Positions 25,179 to 37,811 of a stretch of 64,000 nucleotides of DNA are shown piece after piece; the first letter of the stretch is position 1; each line of letters opens with the position of its first letter. Source of the DNA: Cystobasidium ongulense (lineage: Eukaryota > Basidiomycota > Cystobasidiomycetes > Cystobasidiales > Cystobasidiaceae); NCBI GenBank assembly GCA_022835595.1, contig BQUP01000006.1:1253307-1317306 (forward strand), in the 5' to 3' direction. A program made the position numbers and the translations under genes. The notes under the pieces were generated by a model. That model had not been told where the DNA came from, made no database searches, and saw only the letters and a list, made by a program, of their open reading frames with translations.

Positions 25179-25811
25179 GCTTGCTGCGTCGTGTGTAGTC
25201 GATGTGCAGCAGTATGCGGGCCTGTTGCAGCCTGATCGATGAGGCTGTCCTGCCTGAGGGGATCTCAGACGCTGCTCTGACTTGCAAGACCCAGCTACAG
25301 CGCAAGGAGTGGTGTGCTAGTCTGTCCAGAGTGCTCTGCCAAAGTGCTGCCCGAGGTCGACGGTGGTGGGAGAGAGCGAAGACGAACAGCGCAGAGTGAC
25401 GGGGAGGGCCTCTTTGCGCAGGATCAACTGGAACGGCGACGCATTGACAGCTTGACAATGAGTAGAGCGTGGCCATCTATGTCCTCACAGTACACTCGAA
25501 TACCTGCGAACTCCATGCCTTGCTCTGCTTGCTCCTGCTCGTGCTATAGCCGTCAAGCTCACCCACTGCCCTCATGTACCATCCAACACTGAGCAATGAC
25601 CAGCATGCGCAAGTGCAGCCCAGAGTCCATCCACTGTGTCCAGCAAGTGTACTAATCAACGCTTGCTTTCAATATCAGCCCTACTAAGTGCTCCCATTTC
25701 CGCACGTGCAGTCAGCCTCAAGGAAGAACAACTTGCCCGGCTTGCCTCTGCACTTATTCCGTCTGACGCCTGTAGACTCGAGCACAATACGGCAGGACCA
25801 ATGAGTGCGAC
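25179..25811. promoter_or_regulatory. Divergent promoter region of epsin and QutR-like genes
   Basis: This 633 bp lies between divergent start codons. No quinate-activator palindrome or other recognised element is present. Short overlapping open frames here have no supporting motif. Confidence 0.4.
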
Positions 25812-28330
25812 ATGCGCATGATGGACACAGACAACGGCGTCGAGGGCGGCGGGACAGCTGCTCCGGCCAGCGAGAGCAGCAGCAATGCATCCCGCAAAGT
25901 GGATCCACGAGCCACCGTCGTCCTCATCGGCTTTCGAGGCGTGAGTGAGCGCACGGTACCGCGATAATCCAGCAGGCTGAATCTAGTTCTCCATCGTATA
26001 TAGATTGGCAAATCAACCCTCGGGCTCATCATCGCAACCCACATGGGAAGAAGCTTCATCGATGCAGACCGCGCACTTTCCCGACAGGCAGGTTGCAGTC
26101 CAAACGAATACGTGATGAAGCACAGCTGGGAGAAGTTCCGGTGCGCTCCTTTACTGTCATCATCCTCATCGACTGCAGACTGATATAGGATACAATTTAC
26201 CTCCTTCCAGCGACCTCGAAACTGACATTCTCCGGCGTTTGCTCGCCGAACATCCTCGCGACTATGTGATAGCCTGTGGAGGTGGTGTAGTGGAAAGGGA
26301 GGAGAACAGAGCAATGCTCAAGGAGTTTGGAAGGTCAATTGGGCCAGTCATCCACATTACCCGCGAGAAAGAAGAGGTAATTCGGTACCTCATCGATGAG
26401 AAAGACCGCCCGCAATGGGGCGAAGATATGCGGACTGGTGGGTGCACAGGCATATACCCCAGCTGTATGCTTTTAGCAATACTGACGGTCAGAGCATCAT
26501 CACTCTCCTGTCCTCACAGTCTGGAGTCGCCGTTACCCTTTATTCGAAGAATGCTCTACCCATACATACGCCTCTCTCACCGTCCACAGTTCACTGCTTC
26601 ATCCCAAAGCACCTTCACTAGTACTCAAAGACGTAGAAAAAGATTTCATCCACTTCGTAACTCGGATCATTGCATCTTCACCAATTCCAATGCCATCGCT
26701 CAATCGAAGAAGTTATAGCCTCACTATAGATCTTCCCGTACCACAAGATATAGATTATCGTACTATGGACTCTGCAACTGCTGGTGTGGATGCTATCGAG
26801 TTACGCGTCGATTCGATACGAAGAGCTCCTTCGTCATTCAAGACTCCTGCCCCTACTCCTACTTCAAACCCTGGATGTCCAGACCACGCATACGTTGCAT
26901 TCGCTGTAGCTCATCTAAGGAGACTATCCAACCTACCCATCATCTATGCTATCAGGACTATTAGAGCTGAGGGATCATTCGTCTTCTCATCAGAGACGGA
27001 AGAGGACTATTACAATTTAGCAATGTACGCTTTCAAACTTGGCGTAGACTACCTTGATATCGAAATCAACACGTCTTCAGAACTCGTCAAAAAGATAATG
27101 AATAATAGACCCTCAAATACTAGAGTTATATTGACGTTTGTAGATGATACGAACAAATTACACTGGCAAGATCATCAAGTAGCACAAGTCTACCTTCAGG
27201 CCTTAGATCTTCAAGCCGATGCCTGTCGAATTCGCCTAACAGCAGAAAACAATTCAGATAATCTGGACATAGAGGGCTTCCTCAGACGTACACTTGCGAT
27301 ATCAGGATGCTATCCAGGCATTCCAGTAATAGCAGCAAATATAGGGAAAACAGGCAGAATGTCACCTCTATTCAATGAATTCTTAACCCCTGTTTATCAT
27401 CCTTCCCTACCTACATTACACCTTAATGATAGAGGCACTTTCTCCGATATTCAACGTACTCTGTCGAGTTGTGGTTTATTACCACCTAAAGCGATAACAT
27501 ATAAGAGAACAATTGGGCTGCAAGATTTGGTGGATCATAGACCAATCATCAAAGCTGGTATCAAGATACTCGGCCTACCTATCACCATTGATGAAGAGCT
27601 GGATAATCATACTACTTCCAATCAGACTATTCTTTCCGGTGCATTAGTCTCCCTACCTCTACTTGCCAATATTACTCAAGGCACAATATCGCCAGCGTGT
27701 GCGTGGACACACCATATTGATGCCATAGTGCTCGATTCCGAAACGGATAGCAACGACCCGACACAAGCTCCACAAGTCTCCTACCATAATATACGCTCGT
27801 TGAGCATCGCCGATACTATCTCGGAAGCACTCTCCCCAATCAACGCCATCACGGATGTGAGCTCTGCATTACTAATTGGAGCATCGGGTCAAAGAGGTCG
27901 AGAAGCGGCCTATGCACTCAAGCACCTTGGTGTACCACTCATATTCTGCCTAGCCTGTGAACCGAGTATATTAACTGCACAAGAGGAAGGGGAACCATCT
28001 ACTTCACAACTTGTTCACCTCGATAATCCATCTATGCTCCTTAAGCGCAGACCCACAATTATAGTGTCCTTCTCCTCAAATATCCCGCAATCTTTGGACA
28101 CTGCAAACGTCTTGACGACATTGGTAGCTTCACCAACGGGAGGCACTCTTGTTGAACTAGACATGTTAAGTGGCTCAGGCCCTATTGTGAAGAATATACA
28201 AGGCTTAGGAAGGACAGATTCTTGGGTCTGTTTAGCGAGACAGGATGTCGAATTTCAGGTACTCAAGCGTGAGTTTGCGCTTATTACAGGGTGTAGACTT
28301 CCCTTGCAGGCGTTTACTATGGCGAGATGA
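25812..28330 (+). CDS. qutR: QutR/Qa-1S-like repressor: AROM C-terminal three-domain homologue
   Basis: Four exons (25812-25940, 26004-26140, 26211-26437, 26520-28330), 767 residues. Domain order equals the last three domains of AROM. A shikimate-kinase-like domain (about 30-220) has an intact P-loop, GFRGIGKSTLG, plus ACGGGVVE and RYPLFEECSTHTYAS. A type I dehydroquinase-like domain (about 222-490) has IELRVDSI, VDYLDIEI, and LTPVYHPSLP. A shikimate-dehydrogenase-like domain (about 495-767) has LLIGASGQRGREAAYALK near residue 617. The dehydroquinase catalytic His (normally in a HHD context) is Val in TFVDD, the Schiff-base Lys is Arg in DACRIRL, and the shikimate-binding SxS motif is missing. 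AROM biosynthetic activity is therefore unlikely. This is what is known for the quinate repressors QutR and Qa-1S. The N-terminal AROM domains are absent. Starts at 25812 or 25818 are both possible. Confidence 0.85.
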
Positions 28331-28922
28331 TAGCGTAGAGATAGCTTTGAAAGTGACTGGTGATGGGAGTCAGGTTACGGTATATAGGTACAGTATAGGG
28401 CCCTTCTTTGTAGCATAATTAGGTCTGCCGTGGTAGATGCGGTGGTTCATACTCTCCTTGCGAGAACTGTTGTTGTAGTACTGGGGCTCTTAGTTGCATA
28501 TAGTATTGGAGTGTCTCTTCCTATAATCCTCTTACACTACACTACATCGCCTTTGGGAGCTTCTTCCAAAGTTGTCTACAGCCCGGATGAGGGATCTTCC
28601 GGCCCGATCAGGCTATTGTGCTTGTAGAATGAGTGTCTGCCAGTCAGTCAATTAGACAGCAAAGGCATCTCATGGTGTTGATGGAAACGTGTGACTCGAG
28701 CAATGAGAGCAGTTCTTGGTGACTTTCTATACGGCATCTTGCTTTACGATTCGCCGAGAGAAAGCAGCGTGCTTCCAGGCGTTCTGTCCGCCTCGCCTTG
28801 TTCGGACCGGGTCTGGTTCCGCACAACACAGTGTAGACTCGCAACTACCAGAGCACCAATGACCTAAACTCTGCATAGCGTTGCATGCCGTGAGCACACT
28901 CTAGCCGACTGGAAGCGAGAAG
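28331..28922. other. Intergenic region between QutR-like and zinc-cluster genes
   Basis: This 592 bp lies between two plus-strand genes and presumably carries the promoter of the regulator gene. No coding or RNA feature is recognised. Confidence 0.4.
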
Positions 28923-31900
28923 ATGGCTTATGCCGATGGGAGCGCCTCCCCCCGCTCGCAGCATGCCAGCAATAATGGAAACGGCGGCAACAACAACGAC
29001 GAGGGAGATGATGGTGGTGGTGGACAGGGCAGAGAGAAGAGGCGCAGAATCACACAGTCATGCAACATGTGCCGCAAGAAGCGCATAAAGTGCGATGGAA
29101 AGGTAATTGGCCTTGTTGCATCCTCGATTGCCTTTCCGAGTGGGCCGAATAGATAGATCGCAGAAAGCTGAATATGGACTCGCAGGAACCAAGATGTGGA
29201 CCATGTACTTCCAAAGATCAAGAATGTACCTGGGCGGAGACAAAGAAACGAGGTCCTGTACCAGGGAGGAACGTACAAGCTCGGATGCAGCGTCTCGAAG
29301 CTCACCTAGCCGACCTATGTCAACTCGTTCCAGGACTCGAGGACATCTCAATGATGGTACTCGGCATGATTCCCTACAAACCCTCTTCGGTACATGTGAC
29401 GACCCAGCTGCCAGACACCTTCGAAGGTATCAAGATTATGCAGAACAAGAACAATAGGCATCAACCATTCAGAGAGGGCCCTATCGGCCGATACTTTTCC
29501 GATGAACAGAATGATTCACCTGAGCAAGGTGGTTCGAGTAATAATCCTGTTAAACAACAAACTCTGTCGTCTACAGTCGACCCACGCAGTTCCTCTGCCG
29601 GAAATAGTGGCTTCGACTTTGCTGGAAGCCACGGTGGAGAACAAGGTGGATTCAGTAATGAGCCTATGTCAGTAGCAGACATTATAAAGATGCTTTCTAC
29701 CGGTCAGCAAAACGCTCTGGAACTGTATACTGCACCTGCGCCATCTACAGGATACAGCGACAGCTTCCCCACTCCGGCTAGTACATCCACATCAAATACC
29801 TTTGCTCCTCAAAGTACACCTACTTCTATCTACCCGGTCGCATCCCCTAGGTCAGAGTCGAAAGCTGTCCTAGGTCGGAATGAGCAATATGTATGGGAAG
29901 AAGATCGTACCTCAGGGATATGTAGGGTCTATGGTCGATCATCCAATTTCAAACAAGCTCTACCAGGACCACCCCCTACCAATCCAGCTACGAAACCTCA
30001 AACACCAGACTTCCCACCTCAAATGCAAAGGACAAGATTGATGGATTCATACTTGACGATCATACATCCATTATTGCCGATGTGTTCAAGAGCTCATCTA
30101 ATGCAATGGTCTTGTTCCCCTCAACCTGCGACAGATAACAGTCTGCAGCCTGAACTGCTCTTTGCAGTCTTAGCTACTGCTTCTTTCTATTCTTCGCCTG
30201 CCTTCCCTGGCGGTGGAGCGGCCCATCTTCATCAAGCTTCCGAAATGGCAAAAGCCGCTAGGTGGTGTCTGAAAAGCTCGCTGGCTGCTCCAACCCTTAC
30301 TACCGTTCAAACTCTTACATTGCTGGCTGTGTATGACCTCTGCATGGGAGAGTTCACAAAAGCATGGGCCGATCTTGGTAAGCAATGGCTGATTGCAAAG
30401 TCCGTGTCTAACGCTGCTAGTGCTGACTGTTGAGTCGCTCGCCAGGTCTGGTCATGGGGCTAGCTGTAGATCTTGGACTACCCAGCTCACATCTAGCAAT
30501 GAACAGCGACGATCCCTCAAGCATTGCACATCGAACAACATGGTACTGCATCCTCATTGTCGAAACAAGTCTAGCCTCGCTGTTAGGCAAAGTGCCTTTG
30601 CTATCGGAAAATAGTCTCCCACCTGCACCACCTGAAAGTGGTCCCGACGAATGGGAATTATGGAGAAGTGAATCAGTACAAAGTCTAGAATTCAGCTATG
30701 GTGGTGCATCGTCTTCCGAGAGTAGCTCACTCAACACTAGTCCGGTCCAATCTTTCGGTATAATCACACCAGCCAGAACACTATCGACCTTTGCACAATC
30801 CACCCAACTGATTCGATTAGGAAGGCAAGTGTTAGCCATCATCAATGGATCTACTCCAACGGAACAAGAAGCTCAGGCATTGCGCACGACATTGCATAAA
30901 ATAGAAGATTTCAAGCAGAATTTGACAGACATTGAAATCTCGGAGAACTCGCTTTCGAGCGTGCCTCAGCATCGGCTGGATCTGTACGCGACATGGCTGT
31001 ACTGGAAGGTAATGGTCTTAAAACACCTGTACGTCAGCTGATCCTGTCATACTTGCCCTTATGCCGAATGCTGATTCTCTTCATATTAGACTCAGACACG
31101 ATCCATCATTCCAGTCCAGTCTGGATGCCCTAGCATGGCAAGCGAGTGGTTTGCTATCAATCAAATCGCGACTCTACACACACTATCGCACATGTGCACT
31201 ATCGCTTCTCCTTCCTTTATCCGCCCTAACAACTTGGCCAAACTCGGATCAAGTACGGCAAACTACGAATGCAAGTTTGCAGCAGTATCGTCGCATCTTC
31301 CCGGATCTAGTCGACAAGATTAGAATCGCGACGGGCAACCCCAGCTATAACAATACCCCGATACGAGCACCCGTACCTACATACGACGCCTCGTTTACAA
31401 GTCCAGCATTCTCAGTGCCGAGCGTTCAGCCTCTACCGGTCATGTCGGATTGGCCCGCTTCTTTAGGATCCCTGGATTTCAACAATGTTCAAAGTAGCAG
31501 CAGTCAAACTAACCAGGCTAGTCAGCAATCATCGAATAGTCATGCGCTATCGCATCTCCTCAGTGCATCGAATGGCGCAACACGGCAAACAAGTACGCCG
31601 AGTGCAGGAACAGGTCTACACGCACATGATGCAATGTACTCCCTCCCTTTTGCAGCCATGCAAAATTTGTCCGAGCAAGTTGGCCTGCAACAATCCTCGC
31701 AGCCATTCGAAACGAGCAAGATCTTCGATAGTGCGAGCTGGTGAGACTCTTCATTCTTCTGTTAATGCACCTGTGACTCGCTAACTTTTCGAAAAATTGG
31801 TAGGGCTCAAACGGACGTCCTGTCTTCCCTTGGCTTCACTGACACGCCGCGAGGAAGTCCAGATCATATAGGGAGTGAATTCACCGGTCTTACTGGTCTG

Positions 31901-31942
31901 TTAGATCGCTGGAATTACAGCGACGGCTTCACACAACCGTGA
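28923..31942 (+). CDS. Zn2Cys6 transcription factor with fungal-specific regulatory domain
   Basis: Five exons: 28923-29102, 29186-30377, 30446-31028, 31090-31740, 31804-31942; 914 residues. The binuclear zinc cluster begins at Cys47: CNMCRKKRIKCDGK, spliced to EPRCGPC and ending with Cys about residue 75, giving spacing C-x2-C-x6-C-x6-C-x2-C-x6-C. The first intron interrupts the cluster. A linker KKRGPVPGR and a short dimerisation-type helix (MQRLEAHLADL) follow. The middle-homology region (about 330-700) shows LMDSYLTIIHPLLPM, LLFAVLATASFYSSPAFP, and GLVMGLAVDLGLPSSH. Such proteins activate metabolic gene sets and usually bind CGG-based sites. Its place directly downstream of the QutR-like gene makes it a candidate partner, but it lacks the AROM-like N-terminal domains of QutA, so orthology to QutA is not supported. 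Confidence 0.88.
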
Positions 31943-32799
31943 AGATACAGAGATCCTGAGGTTCCAAATGTGGTGAAGCCCGACTAGTGGCAAGAATTGC
32001 AGTAATGATGTTGCTTGTAAAACTATAATCTCGAAAGCGAACTCGTACAGACACTGCAACTAGCACCGAGCGCGTTCAAGCCTGTCCTCTACTTGACCTC
32101 GCTGTTTCTGCTCCTCTACTTCCTCCCGAGGCTCTTTACCTCTGCTTTTCGTTCAATTCCACCTTCCAGGGTTTCCTCTGAGGCCTCCTTGTCTGTATTC
32201 TTCTCGCCCAGCACTGATATCGATGGGCAGGACGGTCATCAACCGCTCTTGTCCCTGTCCTGACGTGGCACGTCGTGTCGCCAAGGGAAGTCCACCAGCA
32301 GCGTGAGCAGCCGGCTTCAACACTCGAGATATGTGATGCGACACGTAAATCCACCTAAATATAGGACCCTGCAAGCGCCGCAGCTGCAACTTGAAGAAAA
32401 AGGACAGGGAGGGAGATTGATTCCTTTCAAAGGATTACTAATATGAGAAAGCATGGTACTATGTTACAGATCGTTAAGTTGGGTGATGGTGAGAGAAAGA
32501 GCGTGTGCGAAACACAAACAAACAAAAACCACATTAATTGCATGTTTTACGTAAATAGAAATAGGGACGACATAGAAGTCTCCGAGTGAAGGTCACGAAA
32601 TAGTCTAAGAACCACTTATAGGATATAACTAAACAACAAACCTAAAACAAAAAGCACTGCTTTCCATAATTTGGGGTCTGCTTCGTTTCATCGTGACCGA
32701 GACTAAATTGAGATGGATTTGGAGAGTTTCCATCTTCGAAAAACTAGAGAGAATATACTAATTATACGATCTCGTGAAAGGGCACTAAACGGAATAATT
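31943..32799. other. Convergent intergenic region, 857 bp
   Basis: Lies between the convergent zinc-cluster and coiled-coil genes. It is AT-richer toward its right side and consistent with long 3' untranslated regions. No gene, repeat or RNA is recognised. Confidence 0.45.
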
Positions 32800-35700
32800 C
32801 TAGAGTCGTAAGATGCGATGGCTGTGACCATTGACATCGCCGCAACATGACGCGGCATGTGCGAAGTTCAGATTGCCAATAGGGCTAGGTTGAAGTCTGA
32901 GGAGCGGTTTCCGACCGGAAGCAGGCATTGTATGCGGCACGGATTTCTGCTGCACAGACGTAGGCTTAGAAGGAGAGGAGGGGGTGCCTGTATGATCTGC
33001 AACAGGAGGAGTCTGAGGACTTCTCATATAATTGCCCCATAGGCTCGAGAAACCTTGAAGAGAGAGTCTAGACCCCGAAATGGATGATGGAGAAGCATGA
33101 AGCAGGGCTCCATTTGAATCGACTTCCTCTCTCAATCTAGTAGCTTGCGAAGTCGCTCTACTAATAGGGGGCCTTGAAGGGATAGAGTAGGTACTCGAAG
33201 GTCTAGAAGCAGGTAGAGGTTTACTCGTAGCGATATGGAAGTATTCTTCATCTAGCGTAATCTCAGCAGAGAAGGGAGGGGGGTCGATGGCGGTAGAAGT
33301 AAGTGGCAGAGCTGGAAGGATGCCTTGATACAGAGCCCAGAAGGAATCATTGTGATGATGCTCTGATAGATCAAGAGGTTCCACTGGTCCTTTGGGGAAC
33401 GACCATTGCTTGATGAAAGAATCTGAGCGATTGTGAGAAGGCTTAGATTGCTGTTGGTGTTGAGGCACGGCTTGAGCAGGTAGATTGGGCGAGGAGTGTT
33501 CTTTGGCAGGAGTCAATGGCATATGATCGTTTGTATCCATCGAGGATCCAGTAGAAGTGGATTGAGTTCTTGCACGTAGTGCCTCGAAATCAGCACGACG
33601 CTGAGAGAGAGCTTCATCATGTATTAATTCAGGGACCCTATCGTTTTCGCCTTCTTCCGAAGAACCAGACAAGCTGAGAGCCTTTTTAGCTTGCGCATTA
33701 ACTTCATCAATCTCTCCATCAAGATCGTCGTCCTGAGTGTCCTCTTCATCCTCTTCAGCGAGTGTTTGAAGACCTCCAAAGTTCATGCAGAGGTCGCTAT
33801 TGCGTAGTGGCATGTTGGACGAATGAATGGAAATGCCATTGTTGCCAGAAGAGGAAAGTTGTGAGAAAGAGGGAGTAGGAGAAGAAGCCCAGAAAGCAGG
33901 CGAAGAAGGTGATTTGCTACCGCACATTGAATCATTATCATCTCCAACCGAAGTATCTTCCGTATTATTGCCCATTTGAGAGTGGATAGACGAGAAGGAA
34001 GAGGAGAAGTTGTAAGATCCGGAAGCAGCAGAAGATTGAGTAGAGGTATTATGGTGTGGAACTCTATTCGCTTTCTCTTCAGCTTCAGCAGCTTCATCTT
34101 CTCTAAGTGTAGCAGCGATTTTAGCATCTTGCGAAGCCAAAGCACGTAATAAAGGAGACGAAGATCTAGACCCATCATTTTCCATGTCTCCAGTATTCCT
34201 CAATCTTTCCCTCTCTAGCGCAGCAGCAAGACTAAATATCTGATCCCTCATTTCACCAATAAGTTTAGCTTGAGCATTGACCAAGCTAGCATCAATAGTA
34301 CCATCTGAAGAAGAACTACCTTCATCCGGAGAAGAAAGGGTAGTCTGTCCTGAAGTCAATCTATCACCAAGTTTACGTACTTTTTCACGTAGTAACATTC
34401 CTTCCCTTCTTTCATCATCAAGTTTTGATCGTTCAGATTGTAGTGCTCTTTCTAAATCTGCACATCTAGTTCTCCAACCATCGATATCTTCACGTAACAT
34501 TTCTCTTTCTTCTTCTGCGTTCAAAATGGTTTCTCTAGCTTCAGCTAATTCGAATCTTAGAGATTCAACTTCTTCTTTATGTGCTGTGTTTGAAGTCGCT
34601 ACTTGTGTTCTTAGATGCTCGACTTGCGACTTCAACGCTCGAACTTGAAGATCAAGAATGACAGGGTCGTCAGAGACTGAGATGTTGGTTATTGACGAAT
34701 CCGCTCGAGAAATGTCCCCAGCTTCAGCCTGCAGTGATAGGAATAAAAGTCAGCATCGAAGATTGAGTATCCCGCAAGAAGGCAGCGAAACATACAGCTA
34801 GGAAATCCATCTTTTGCGTCATAGACTCGTCATCTTCATCATTTCTATCATGAAGACCATCCAAGATCTTTTCGTGCTCAACAGCACTTTCACTCTCTTC
34901 ATCTTCTAGTTCATCCTCATCTTCCTCAGCCAGACTTTCTTCCATGACAAGATCACCAAATCCAGCCGAAACAGGTGAAGTGAGATCTGAGAATCTTCTA
35001 GCCCCAAACCTAGGTCTCGCACTTCCACTTGCAGCATGTGTGGCAGCGGTAGTAGAAGGAGGAGCAGAAGAGCCTGCAATTCTAGAAGGGGTAGAAAGAG
35101 CAGAAGAAGCAATCGAAGCATTACTAGCATTGGAAACGCTGTTTCTTGTTCTCGCGGGTAATCCATTATGTAGATTAGATGATTGAAGTTGAGATTCTTT
35201 GGTTGAAGAGCCGAATTGGAAATTAGATCTGAAACTAGAATCGGGTGATAGAATACTTGAAGTGGAGGAGATGGAAAAGGGACGGATACCACCATTGTTT
35301 GAAGAAGGGGATGGAGAAGTAGCGTAATTTGATGTCGAAGGTGAGACAGCATTGTTCAATAACAAAGATTGTCTTCGCCTAGTTGCTGAACCAAGAGCTG
35401 GACTAGCAGTACTGGTAGAAGAAGAAGGTGCATTGAGGGCATGTTCAGGAGAAGTAAGAGTTAAACTCCTAAGACCAGATTGTCTTCTTGCAGCTTTTAC
35501 GTCGCTATTCGCGGGAGAAGAAGTAGAAGATAGACTACTTAAATTGCCCATTGAGGAAGAAGAGATTAAAGAAAGGGGACGAGGTGGCAATCTCTGTCCT
35601 CCAATCTTGACACTAGAATGAGAAGACGAAGCAGCAGAAACAGGTGGTGAAATAGCTCTTTCTTCAGTTGTACTGTTGTTTCTCTTAGGTGGAAGAGCGA

Positions 35701-37811
35701 GAGAACCAGGTCGCTGTCTCTTTTGATTCTGAACCACATCTTGTACTTCTGAAACAACTTCTTGTTCTTCTTGCGTCATCGAAACATCATGAGAAGTTTC
35801 AGCTTGACGTTCAGCTTCCGTCTCAGTCTGTTCTGCTTCTTCTTCCTCTTCTTCTTCTTCTTCGACTAACATATCAAGGTTGCCAGTCTTATTTGCACCA
35901 CCATAATTGACAGCAAAAGGAGAAGTAGACCCCCAAGAATCTCTAGGATTCCAGCTATTCCTCTTTTCATTTATAGTAGAAGATAATAATTTGGCTTGTG
36001 ATCCTGCTTGTGATGCTGTATTCTCAGTGAGATCGTTTATCGCCGAAGAGATTGAAGTAGTAGATTCATCTGGAAGTTGAATAGGATCGTATCTAACACT
36101 TAGACGACCTTCCAATCTAGACAAAGCAAAATCTCTTTCCTCTTCTTCGGATAATTGTCTTTCTTCCATAGCAAGAGAAGAACCAAGAACAGTATCCTCA
36201 TAACCATTACCACTGCTACTGTTACTATTAGTAGAGTTATTCAATCTATCCATTTCCGATGATTTAAAATTCGATGGATTCGGAGAAGTGGGTAATAAAG
36301 AAGGTATTAGACCAGCCATAATTTCCATACTCTCTCTTCTAGTAGAAACTGAAATTCTTCTCGAATGCCTCGAGTTCTTCCTCGCGTGCTGAGTTGTTGA
36401 AGGCGCGGCAGTTGTATTACTGCTCGTACTACCGGCAGAAGAAGGAGAGACATTATTTGAACCCTGTTCGCTCAAAGAAACAGCTAATTGTTGACTTTCA
36501 AAGAAAGAAGGGCTCTTGGGCACACCTAGTGAAGCTCTTCTGTAACTCTTTAGCGCTGAAGTAGGGTTCAACATTGTATTATTCGAAGCGGAGAATGATC
36601 CAGCGAAAGCATGTTGAGGTGGCTGGGGCGATGATTGAGGTGATATACCTTGTTGGTGTGTAGAGAGGACTATACGTCCGTTTTGCAATGTGGTCTGGGC
36701 TGCAGTTGCGAACGCAGGTACAGATTGTCTATTCCCAGCAGCTCTGTTCGAAGCACCACCCAATGTGAATGATGCTAAAGAGGAAGCCAAAGCAGGCGAA
36801 GAAGCAGAACTAGGAAATGATCCATTGTTTGAGCCTTTTGGAGACCTAGCTCCATTGAGAAGGGAGGAAGAGGAAGAGGCTGATGGTGGTGGTAGTGAGG
36901 GGTATGAGAGCTTGCGAGGAGAAGCACCAGATGGCGACACGGCAGCGAACCCATCAAAGTTCGAAGGTGCGATTGAGATTGAAATACTTGAAGTGCGGGA
37001 GTGTCTTCTGCTGCTTCTTCGATTCGCATGATATTCGTTGATTGTAGAAGAAGAGGATGGCGTTTGACTTGATGTAGCTTGAGTGGGTGTATTGGCCTGA
37101 GTAGGCGTGCTCGCCGAGCTACTCATCGCAGGACTTGTGTTGCCTGCATTGTTCGTCGATGAAGCAGCGGCTGCAGCTACACAAGCAGCAGCTACAGCAG
37201 CAGGATCGACTTTACCAAAAATCAAGCTTGCCCTTCTTGCTTCCCTTTCTTTAGCAGCTTCTCTTGGACTGTGACCATTGGCGGCGAGCGAGGCAGAGAG
37301 CGGTCCATTTATATTTGAAGCAGCAACAGGGTTTGAAATGCTCAGATTGCGAGAGTGGGAACGACGATGTGCATGTCCATGTGCTATCTTACCACCCCCA
37401 CCAGCCAAAGTCACGCTTTTCTCGCGGCCATGGGTGGAGACGGTCGAGACCTGTGAAGAGCGCGGCTGGATGTATGATGATCGTTTGGATGCTATTGAGG
37501 ACGAGCTCGATGCAGTTGAGAGGGTCTTCGAAGGGGAAGAGGGCGATCCTGGAGCATTGTTTGCTTTGCTTTGGCGCGCTCTGTACGACTTGAGCTGGGG
37601 GAGGTGAGCGTCGCGCGTCAGTACAAGGACATGGGATGCAGTAAGGCATGCAGTCAACCATGTTCATTCTCACCTTTCGCTTCGCATTCAGCAGCTTGTC
37701 TTCTCTCTCGCGCTCTGCAGACCTGTCTCTGTTTGCAGCGGACGAGGAACGCGCGCTTGTCCCTGCGTGCACGGGTGACATTGACGTCTGGCCGTCGATG
37801 GATGAGGGCAT
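32800..37811 (-). CDS. Large Ser-rich protein with coiled coil, function unknown
   Basis: Three exons, 37811-37674, 37594-34796 and 34728-32800; 1,621 residues. The first exon ends in a basic segment that continues across the intron as LLNAKRKLKSYRARQSKA, a pattern seen at the start of fungal coiled-coil scaffold proteins. Residues about 60-930 are mostly Ser/Ala/Asn-rich disorder with poly-Glu stretches (near 605) and many basic-Ser phosphorylation-type sites. A long heptad-like coiled coil occupies about residues 1003-1110 (ILDLQVRALKSQVEHL, then AEARETILNAEEEREMLRED). Beyond it come acidic and Ser-rich regions and a distinct C-terminus, NFAHAASCCGDVNGHSHRI, which may be a conserved tail. 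I infer a cytoskeletal or membrane-associated scaffold. No specific family is recognised. Confidence 0.75.

Noticed and set aside
25812-28330. Complete pentafunctional AROM gene
   Set aside because: The dehydroquinate synthase and EPSP synthase domains are absent upstream, and the dehydroquinase catalytic residues are replaced.
34277-37607. Several plus-strand open frames opposite the coiled-coil gene
   Set aside because: They are shadows of Ser-rich codons on the minus strand, with no independent support.
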